A stretch of 15,015 nt of DNA, taken from assembly GCF_915069625.1 (NCBI RefSeq), contig NZ_CAJZFD010000033.1:1-15015 (forward strand), read 5' to 3'. The stretch's first letter is position 1; each line of letters begins with the position of its first letter. Of the stretch, positions 7,052 through 15,015 are shown piece by piece. This DNA comes from an uncultured Veillonella sp. (GTDB lineage Bacteria > Bacillota > Negativicutes > Veillonellales > Veillonellaceae). A program made the position numbers and the translations under genes. The notes below the pieces were generated by a model. It was not told the origin of the DNA. It saw only the letters and a list, made by a program, of their open reading frames with translations, and did not search any database.

Positions 7052-7708
7052 TTAATCTTCATATACAGCAAATCGTCTTTCTAAGTAGTTGAAGATATTT
7101 GTCAAAATAAAGGTAAAGATCAAGTAGAACAAAGCTGCCACTAAGAAGGCAGAGATATCAAAGTCACGTTGTACGATAGATTTTGTAATACGCAAGATAT
7201 CATTCATAGCCAATACGTATACAAGAGACGTATCTTTCAACAAGTTAATTGTTTCGTTCGCAAGCGGAGGCAATACGCGTTTAAACATTTGTGGCAAGAT
7301 GATTTTACGCATTGTTTGAGCATAAGTAAAACCAAGAACCTTTGCCCCTTCGTACTGACCACGAGAAATGGATTGAATACCACCACGGAAAATTTCACAT
7401 AAATACGCTGCGTAGTTCAACACGAATGTAAGTACTGCAGCTGTAGCATCATCCATTTGGACTGCTCCATCTGTAATGATAGGCAATGCATAATATACGA
7501 ATAAAATTTGTAACATTAATGGTGTGCCGCGCATCAAATATACGAAGGCTTCAACAATTTTGTCGAGCACTGTAAATTTTGATAGACGTACCAAAGCAAG
7601 TAAGATACCGCCAGGGATGGATAAAATCCATACAATACAGAATAGCGATACGGTTACCTTTAAACCATCAGCGATGGTTGGGATAATCTGCAATAAATAA
7701 TCTAACAT
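7052..7708 (-). CDS. Polar amino acid ABC transporter permease (HisM/GlnP family)
   Basis: This 218-residue inner-membrane permease has about five membrane segments. Family signs are the N-terminal IIPTIADGLKVTVSLF, the RGTPLMLQILFVYY motif and the EAA loop EGAKVLGFTYAQTMRKIILPQ that docks on the ATPase. ATG at 7708 is chosen because AAGGAGT lies at 7714-7720. An in-frame ATG at 7768 would add 20 residues encoded mostly by the intergenic hairpin, and is rejected. One permease gene implies a homodimer. The substrate follows the binding protein and is a polar amino acid, possibly cystine, arginine or glutamine. Confidence 0.92.
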   Translation of the reverse strand: MLDYLLQIIPTIADGLKVTVSLFCIVWILSIPGGILLALVRLSKFTVLDKIVEAFVYLMRGTPLMLQILFVYYALPIITDGAVQMDDATAAVLTFVLNYAAYLCEIFRGGIQSISRGQYEGAKVLGFTYAQTMRKIILPQMFKRVLPPLANETINLLKDTSLVYVLAMNDILRITKSIVQRDFDISAFLVAALFYLIFTFILTNIFNYLERRFAVYED

Positions 7709-7730
7709 GGAATACTCCTTCAAAACACGA

Positions 7731-7761
7731 CTAGAGAAGAGGCATCTGGCCTCTTCTCTAG
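7731..7761 (-). other. Strong intercistronic hairpin between binding protein and permease
   Basis: CTAGAGAAGAGGC (7731-7743) pairs perfectly over 13 bases with GCCTCTTCTCTAG (7749-7761), loop 5 bases. On the minus strand it is followed by TCGTGTTTTGAAGG, without a proper T run. This is the layout of hairpins that protect the binding-protein mRNA and lower expression of downstream permease genes. Confidence 0.6.
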
Positions 7762-7831
7762 TGTACATTTCGTTCTTTTATTATCTGTTGTACATACTGA
7801 CCATAGTACTATTAGTATATCACGAATTGTA

Positions 7832-8644
7832 CTATTTAGCATCGCTCTTATCTAGGTCTGCGCTAGAGCCCAACCATTTTTCAACGATTTTATCAGCAGT
7901 ACCATCTTTTTTCATGTCCGCTAAGATACCATTGATTTTATCACGTAATGCAGTGTCATCTTTACGGAAACCAACAGCGAAGTTGTCAACACCGTAATCA
8001 GTACCGTCTACGATTTTGTATTTACCAGGTTCTTTTGTCATGAGGTAACGAGCGATAACACCATCGGCGATAACTGCATCAACACGACCAATACCAAGAT
8101 CCATGAAAGCACTTACGAAGTCAGCATAAGATTTTGTTTCTTTCACAGTTTTACCGCTTGGATCATTTTGTAATGCAGATTCACCAGTACTAGCTTGTTG
8201 AACACCTACTACTTTACCTGCTAAATCAGCTTTGGATTTGATGGAGTCATCATCATTACGAACAACGATGTATTGTTTATCCTTCATGTATGGATTGGAG
8301 AACAAAATATTTTTCTCACGTTCAGGAGATACTGTTAAGCCATTCCATAAAGCGTCGATTTTTTTAGATTTCAACTCGGCTTCTTTACTGGACCAGTCGA
8401 TAGCTTTGAACTCTACCTCCATACCAGCGCGTTTAGCTGCTTCTTTAGCCATATCGATATCTAAACCTACGATTTCGCCTTTATCATCTTTAAAGCCCAT
8501 TGGAGGGAAGCTATCATCTAAGCCGATAACGATTTTTTTAGGTAATTCTTTATTAGCAGTTTTAGTATCACTACCACAACCCGTTACAAATACCATCATA
8601 GATACTGCTGCAAGGCCAACGGCCATCATCTTTTTCCAATTCAT
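7832..8644 (-). CDS. Polar amino acid-binding lipoprotein, ABC transporter family 3
   Basis: This substrate-binding protein of 270 residues is anchored by lipid outside the inner membrane. The signal ends in FVTGC with the lipidated Cys at residue 23. The mature part shows the family 3 signature GLDIDMAKEAAKRAG, the ligand-binding segment NGLTVSPERE, where Arg109 is the expected carboxylate partner, then FSNPYM, VVGVQQASTGE and DNFAVGFRKDD. Sequence alone does not settle which amino acid binds; cystine-, glutamine- and arginine-binding relatives share these motifs. GGAGGATAGTT precedes the ATG. It is the first gene of a four-gene operon and has the best promoter in the window. Confidence 0.93.
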   Translation of the reverse strand: MNWKKMMAVGLAAVSMMVFVTGCGSDTKTANKELPKKIVIGLDDSFPPMGFKDDKGEIVGLDIDMAKEAAKRAGMEVEFKAIDWSSKEAELKSKKIDALWNGLTVSPEREKNILFSNPYMKDKQYIVVRNDDDSIKSKADLAGKVVGVQQASTGESALQNDPSGKTVKETKSYADFVSAFMDLGIGRVDAVIADGVIARYLMTKEPGKYKIVDGTDYGVDNFAVGFRKDDTALRDKINGILADMKKDGTADKIVEKWLGSSADLDKSDAK

Positions 8645-8693
8645 AACTATCCTCCACGGTGTATTACACCTTTAACTACTTGCTAATATATGC

Positions 8694-8716
8694 GGTACAG
8701 AACTCATGTCTGTACC
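8694..8716 (-). other. 5' leader stem-loop of the amino acid transporter operon
   Basis: GGTACAGA (8694-8701) and TCTGTACC (8709-8716) form a perfect 8-bp stem with a 7-base loop. With the start site predicted near 8720, the hairpin would lie at the very 5' end of the mRNA, where such stems usually slow decay. A second small palindrome (GGTGTA-T-TACACC, 8658-8670) lies next to the SD site. Confidence 0.45.
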
Positions 8717-8726
8717 CGATGATTGT

Positions 8727-8755
8727 ATTATACTTTAGTTCATTAAAGTTGTAAA
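8727..8755 (-). promoter_or_regulatory. Promoter of the amino acid transporter operon, with palindromic spacer
   Basis: TTTACA (-35, 8750-8755) and TATAAT (-10, 8727-8732) stand 17 bases apart on the minus strand, a near-consensus housekeeping promoter. The spacer is itself an inverted repeat: ACTTTA, six bases, TAAAGT (8732-8749), overlapping the -10 edge. A repressor bound there would block the polymerase. Confidence 0.7.
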
Positions 8756-8805
8756 TAGCTAATTTGATGAATTTTAGAATTTTTTAGTTCTCTCATGGTT
8801 CATAC

Positions 8806-8826
8806 AGGATTATAGTACTAAATCCT
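8806..8826 (-). terminator. Weak hairpin after the trpS operon
   Basis: AGGATT (8806-8811) and AATCCT (8821-8826) form a 6-bp stem, with AGTACT inside, shortly past the stop at 8844. No T run follows on the minus strand, so termination here is doubtful and some read-through into the next operon is possible. Confidence 0.3.
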
Positions 8827-8843
8827 TTGTATATACGCATACA

Positions 8844-9320
8844 TTATGTATCTGAATGCTTGTGAATCGCTTCAATCATGGCCATTTTGTCTTTATACCC
8901 TACCTGTGCGAGATCTAATGGTATTACATAAATCCCACCATGACCATTCATAGCCTGCAATTCACGCCAACCTTCGGTAAACCCAATAATATGCTCGTAA
9001 TCTACAAAGACAAAATATTCATCCCCATGAAAAAGACTGTGAAAGTATTCTATAAAAGAAAAAGGCCTACGTTTCAACACGAGGCCCTTTTCACAGATAA
9101 AAGCTTGACTTTCACCTAATCTATGAAGGGTCCACAATATAAGGAGTAACAACAGATAATACAATATACGCTCAGCCCAATCGGACGGCAAATATTTCAC
9201 AATTAACACGCACACCAATAGACCGACGATGCGTCCAGTCCACTGGATTCCACGATGTATTTCTAAGCTCTGTTGTACGGCACCTGATGAAAAGCGTTCC
9301 ATTGCCTCTTGTTTCGTCAT
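8844..9320 (-). CDS. Small two-helix membrane protein, possibly PH-like domain
   Basis: Unrecognised protein of 158 residues. A basic, amphipathic N-terminus is followed by two membrane segments (about 27-44 and 50-66). A soluble C-terminal part (about 72-155) follows, with alternating strands (AFICEKGLVLKRRPF, YFVFVDYEHIIGFTEG, GGIYVIPLDL) and a final helix. Two helices followed by such a strand pattern recall bacterial PH-domain (YdbS/YdbT-type) proteins; this is an inference from shape. GAGGT (9326-9330) sets the start. It lies 36 bases after trpS on the same strand with no terminator between, so it is co-transcribed with it. Confidence 0.75.
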   Translation of the reverse strand: MTKQEAMERFSSGAVQQSLEIHRGIQWTGRIVGLLVCVLIVKYLPSDWAERILYYLLLLLILWTLHRLGESQAFICEKGLVLKRRPFSFIEYFHSLFHGDEYFVFVDYEHIIGFTEGWRELQAMNGHGGIYVIPLDLAQVGYKDKMAMIEAIHKHSDT

Positions 9321-9356
9321 GGCTTACCTCACAAATTGAAAGTCTACTATATGATT

Positions 9357-12234
<2,878 letters not shown>

Positions 12235-12252
12235 AAGTATATCCTCCTATAA

Positions 12253-12274
12253 CTGGGGGTATTTCTAGCCCCAG
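12253..12274 (-). other. Hairpin next to the glmS Shine-Dalgarno site
   Basis: CTGGGG (12253-12258) pairs with CCCCAG (12269-12274); the stem ends 4 bases from the AGGAGG site. A second 7-bp stem (TAACTTA/TAAGTTA near 12305-12324) and AT-rich pairing near 12340-12358 fill the rest of the 133 bases between ribozyme and gene. They may keep the SD site open or limit access after cleavage. Confidence 0.4.
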
Positions 12275-12367
12275 CCAACAACTAAGGCTAACAAATTACT
12301 ATTCTAACTTAACGTTCTAAGTTAATATTCAAATTATGTATCAAATAGTATTTGAATACAATTCATT

Positions 12368-12508
12368 CAGATACACTTTGTCCCCATCGTTACCGATGAG
12401 CTTTTTAATATCTGTTACGACATGAATATGCCGGAAGAGCATCCGCTGATGATTCGATTACTCTTCACCTCGTCTACCCTAACGACTGCCTTCGCGGGTA
12501 CTTGCGCT
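12368..12508 (-). ncRNA. glmS self-cleaving ribozyme (glucosamine-6-phosphate riboswitch)
   Basis: This RNA in the glmS leader binds glucosamine-6-phosphate as cofactor and cuts itself, leading to mRNA loss. Cleavage is expected between A (12508) and G1 (12507) before GCGC. Reading 5' to 3' on the minus strand: TACCC/GGGTA (12500-12496 with 12479-12475) leads directly into GACGAGG (12474-12468); then ATCGA; then AGCGGATGC. GAAGAG (12466-12461) pairs with CTCTTC (12439-12434), replacing the GGAGG/CCUCC of Bacillus, which is a compensatory change. CGGCAT/ATGTCG forms P3, and GTAA follows. CAGATA/TATCTG closes the P4 domain, which holds CATCG-GTAA-CGATG and GACAAAG. One pair next to the cleavage site seems to be an A-A mismatch. 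Confidence 0.93.
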
Positions 12509-12586
12509 ATTCGCCTTTACGAATTAGGGAACTCCTTTCTATAAGATACGGCAGATCTTAACAGTATACATCATATACCAATCTAT

Positions 12587-12616
12587 ATTATACGTGATAA
12601 GTAATGATGAAAGCAA
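12587..12616 (-). promoter_or_regulatory. Candidate glmS promoter
   Basis: A perfect TATAAT (12587-12592) lies 18 bases below TTGCTT (12611-12616) on the minus strand. A transcript starting near 12580 would have about 72 bases before the ribozyme cleavage site, including a hairpin ATTCG/CGAAT (12509-12513 with 12520-12524) one base from the cut. Confidence 0.55.
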
Positions 12617-12798
12617 GGCATCCTTATCGACATATATAAATATGCTACCGTAGTATCCTATGGATATCATGAACTATTAAATTCTAGAAATCTATGAATT
12701 CTATGACCTATATAACCTTACGTAATATTCATATATATATATCTATAGATTACATATTTAGTATTCGTTTATAAACCCAATGTATCATTCATACTATT
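12617..12798. other. AT-rich gap between divergent glmS and surface protein genes
   Basis: There is no gene and no known RNA here. The stretch is very AT-rich with short alternating TA runs near 12730-12740 and a 10-base palindrome ATCTATAGAT at 12741-12750. It probably holds only upstream promoter sequence for the two divergent genes. Confidence 0.5.
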
Positions 12799-12828
12799 TT
12801 CACAGATAATTACTATACTTCTTACAAT
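12799..12828 (+). promoter_or_regulatory. Candidate promoter of the beta-helix protein gene
   Basis: TTCACA (12799-12804) and TACAAT (12823-12828) are each one base from consensus and 18 bases apart. The transcript would start near 12835, giving a leader of about 50 bases that ends in GGAGG (12871-12875). Confidence 0.5.
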
Positions 12829-12884
12829 CTTAATTTTACACAATTCGATTTTATCGCACAATAAATATTTGGAGGTTATTATAT

Positions 12885-14267
12885 ATGACACATTCACGTA
12901 ATTATAAAACTTTAAGACGTTTCATCGTTCCAGCTTTAGCGGGCGGCGCCCTCGCAGCACTAGCCTTTGCCCCTACATTTGGTGCAGAACCAGTACAGTC
13001 TAATGTTCCACCACAAAACATATCTGCCCCTAAGGCTGATGCACCTAACGCTAATATGCCTAAAAATGATGTACCTAGACCAGATGATGTAAAGACAGGA
13101 GAAATTAACGAACCAACGCCTCATAAGGAAGCTGATCCTAGTACTTTCACAGGCACATCTGTAATTAGTGAAAACAAAACATTAGAACACCAACGATTCG
13201 ACAATACTACAAGCGATCAAAATGCTTTCATCGGAAAAAACAAAGCCACTATCACCATCGATAGCAGCGTATTTGATAAACAGGGTAACACCACAAATGA
13301 TGACAACAGTAATTTCCGCGGACAAAATGCAGTAGTGCTCGGCATCGAAGGCAGTCAAACGAGCATTAAAAATAGTAATATTACATCTAATAGTATTGGC
13401 TCTAATGGAGTATTTGCCACTGGCGAAGGATCTGTTATCAACGTAGAGAATACTAATATTCACACAAAAGGTGATTCCTCTCGCGGCTTAGATGCAACCT
13501 ATAAAGGCACTGTAAACGGCAAAAATTTAACCATTACTACTGAAGGTGCTCACTCTGCTACACTCGCTACAGACCGTGGCGAAGGCACTATTACTGCGGA
13601 GGCAGCTAAGCTTACAACCTCTGGTGCGGGTAGCCCTGTTATCTACTCCACCGGCAATATTACAGCAAACAGTATCAACGGCGTAGCTAATAAGAGTGAA
13701 ATAGGCGTCGTAGAAGGTAAAAACTCCATTACCCTTACGAACTCTAATGTTACAGGCTACCACGATAATGGCTTCATGCTATACCAAAGTTTCTCCGGTG
13801 ATGCTGAAAGCGGTATTGCTCGTTTAAAAGCAGAAAATAACACACTTACAACTCATGGTACAGGTGCGTTCATCTATGTAAACAACACCACAGCCGAAGC
13901 AGACCTTACAGGCAACACAATCTTAATGCCAAATACTACGACGCTGGTGAAAGCTGCAGCAGACTCCCGTTGGGGTAAAGATGGTGAAAACGGTGGTCAC
14001 CTCACACTTTGCGCATCCACCCAAGAACTTAACGGTAACATCGTAGCTGACTCCATCAGCACTGTCTCACTAGACATGACAAATGGATCTAGTCTCGTTG
14101 GCGCTGTAAACACAGATAACACAGCTAAAGAAATTACACTAAAACTCAGCAAAGACTCCAACTGGACACTCACAGGCGACAGCTATGTAAAATCCTTAAC
14201 AAACGAAGACACAACAGGCAGTAACATTCACTTAAATGGATACAAACTCGTTGTAGCTGATAAATAA
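12885..14267 (+). CDS. Secreted beta-helix, adhesin-like protein
   Basis: This exported 460-residue protein is probably at the cell surface. The N-terminus (residues 1-34) is a signal peptide with a long hydrophobic core ending FGA; it contains LRRFIV, which loosely resembles a twin-arginine signal. A Pro/Asn/Asp-rich linker (about 35-95) follows. The rest is rich in Asn, Thr, Gly and short strands repeated about every 20 residues (NSNITSNSIGSNGVFATGEGS, NTNIHTKG, NLTITTEG, NSNVTGYHDNG), the pattern of a right-handed parallel beta-helix as in autotransporter passengers. The ending WTLTGDSYVKSLTNE resembles the passenger stalk, yet no outer-membrane barrel, LPxTG, SLH or lipobox anchor is present. 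GGAGG, 9 bases before the ATG, sets the start. Substrate or partner unknown. Confidence 0.82.
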   Translation: MTHSRNYKTLRRFIVPALAGGALAALAFAPTFGAEPVQSNVPPQNISAPKADAPNANMPKNDVPRPDDVKTGEINEPTPHKEADPSTFTGTSVISENKTLEHQRFDNTTSDQNAFIGKNKATITIDSSVFDKQGNTTNDDNSNFRGQNAVVLGIEGSQTSIKNSNITSNSIGSNGVFATGEGSVINVENTNIHTKGDSSRGLDATYKGTVNGKNLTITTEGAHSATLATDRGEGTITAEAAKLTTSGAGSPVIYSTGNITANSINGVANKSEIGVVEGKNSITLTNSNVTGYHDNGFMLYQSFSGDAESGIARLKAENNTLTTHGTGAFIYVNNTTAEADLTGNTILMPNTTTLVKAAADSRWGKDGENGGHLTLCASTQELNGNIVADSISTVSLDMTNGSSLVGAVNTDNTAKEITLKLSKDSNWTLTGDSYVKSLTNEDTTGSNIHLNGYKLVVADK

Positions 14268-14272
14268 AACCA

Positions 14273-14317
14273 AGAAATAAAAGAGGCAACGTCGTCGACG
14301 TTGCCTCTTTTATTTCT
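14273..14317. terminator. Very strong bidirectional terminator
   Basis: A perfect 21-bp stem (14273-14293 with 14297-14317) closes on a 3-base loop. The G/C-rich core AGAGGCAACGTC is flanked by A-rich and T-rich ends, so U tracts lie inside the outer stem on both strands. It lies between the convergent beta-helix gene and the partial gene at the right edge and can serve both. Confidence 0.88.
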
Positions 14318-14348
14318 ATATCAATTTAAGTAAATAACTAAAGTTAAA

Positions 14349-15015
14349 TCATTTAGTCTTATGAATTAAATCACTTAATACGTTCATTACATTATTAGGA
14401 TTTAAATCATCTACAACTTTATCACTTCCCAAATACCCCGTATTATTGCCTTTAAAAATAAAATCAGTGATAGCAATAAGCATAGCATTCTTAACTGCAC
14501 TATCAGATGTGGTTTGAATAAAAGCCAAAAAAGATTTTAATGCTACAGATTTTGAACCATATAAAGTTGCATTATGCTTTGAAACATTATATTTATGACC
14601 AACAAAATACAGTAAATACAAAAATACCCCTATTAAAGTGAACCGTAAAGAAAAATTAGCTAATATAAAAACAAATGGATTATCACTTGTTGCATATATA
14701 GGAATAGGAACGTATTTTAAAGTCCAAATTATACCTACTATAAGTAAAAAACCTACACAGCCCCCTGTAATTAACCAATACTTTGCTACTTTGTCATATT
14801 CTTTCTTTGCGTCAGAATATACGTCTGCATATTTAGGGATTGTAATATCTTCCGCTAAAATTTTCAAACTATCAATTGCTTCAGTGGTATTTGTCTCATA
14901 ATCCCTAATACCATTTTTAATTTGCTGTATTTCCCAATCAAGTCGATTCTGATTAGCTGTAACATGATTTCCCATCGCCAATGATAAAAAATTATCTAAA
15001 ATACTTCTATTTGTA
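14349..15015 (-). CDS. Partial two-helix membrane protein, unknown function
   Basis: I do not recognise this protein. The frame stays open through the right edge (no stop, and no SD before the internal TTG at 14981 or ATG at 14975), so the N-terminus lies outside the window. The visible part has a charged helical stretch that may be coiled coil, two membrane segments (WLITGGCVGFLLIVGIIW and FSLRFTLIGVFLYLLYFVG), and a soluble C-terminus with an Asp/Asn-rich tail (SDKVVDDLNPNNVMNVL). The DNA is more AT-rich than the rest: 16 of 60 bases in 14521-14580 are G or C. That could point to acquired DNA. It ends 32 bases from the shared terminator. Confidence 0.7.
   Translation of the reverse strand, partial: TNRSILDNFLSLAMGNHVTANQNRLDWEIQQIKNGIRDYETNTTEAIDSLKILAEDITIPKYADVYSDAKKEYDKVAKYWLITGGCVGFLLIVGIIWTLKYVPIPIYATSDNPFVFILANFSLRFTLIGVFLYLLYFVGHKYNVSKHNATLYGSKSVALKSFLAFIQTTSDSAVKNAMLIAITDFIFKGNNTGYLGSDKVVDDLNPNNVMNVLSDLIHKTK

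Noticed and set aside
7709-7768. Longer N-terminus of the permease from ATG 7768
   Set aside because: The extra residues are encoded across the 13-bp hairpin, and the strong SD site at 7714-7720 points to ATG 7708.
8232-8675. 147-codon plus-strand open frame opposite the binding protein
   Set aside because: It is antisense to a clear lipoprotein gene and has no recognisable protein features, so it is a shadow frame.
12617-12798. Possible CRISPR or tandem repeat in the AT-rich gap
   Set aside because: Only short, imperfect AT-rich similarities occur; there are no regularly spaced repeats.

Overview
The window looks like chromosomal DNA of a low-GC member of the Bacillota, most likely a diderm Negativicute close to Veillonella. 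This is inferred from AT-rich intergenic DNA, strong GGAGG-type Shine-Dalgarno (SD) sites, a Bacillota-type glmS ribozyme, two lipobox substrate-binding proteins and an exported beta-helix protein. No 16S rRNA is present to prove the assignment. Most genes are housekeeping or transport genes and most lie on the minus strand.

Layout. 1-120: two hairpin terminators, no gene. 121-2394 (minus): molybdate ABC transporter, with modA followed by its own terminator and then modB-modC in tight coupling. 2680-3669 (plus): an auxin-efflux-carrier (AEC) family permease that converges on a small ArsR-family regulator (3819-4109, minus) carrying the four zinc-ligand positions of CzrA. 4291-4737 (minus): a universal stress protein. 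4907-8644 (minus): a polar amino acid ABC transporter operon, in transcription order lipoprotein, permease, ATPase, then an exported protein of unknown function that is translationally coupled to the ATPase. 8844-10343 (minus): trpS followed by a small two-helix membrane protein. 10402-12234 (minus): glmS, preceded at 12368-12508 by a glmS self-cleaving ribozyme that should shut the gene down when glucosamine-6-phosphate is abundant. 12885-14267 (plus): a secreted, beta-helix, adhesin-like protein ending at a 21-bp bidirectional terminator. 14349-15015 (minus): an AT-rich two-helix membrane protein of unknown function that runs off the right edge.

How it works together. The window holds two complete ABC importers (molybdate and a polar amino acid), one secondary permease, tryptophanyl-tRNA charging, amino sugar synthesis for envelope precursors under ribozyme control, and exported or surface proteins. 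The best-supported non-protein element is the glmS ribozyme: sequence blocks and compensatory pairings match the known fold. No CRISPR array, insertion sequence, prophage, tRNA, rRNA or recognisable defence operon was seen. Candidates for something undescribed are the exported protein at 4907-6178, the ArsR regulator with no metal gene beside it, and the partial membrane protein at the right edge.
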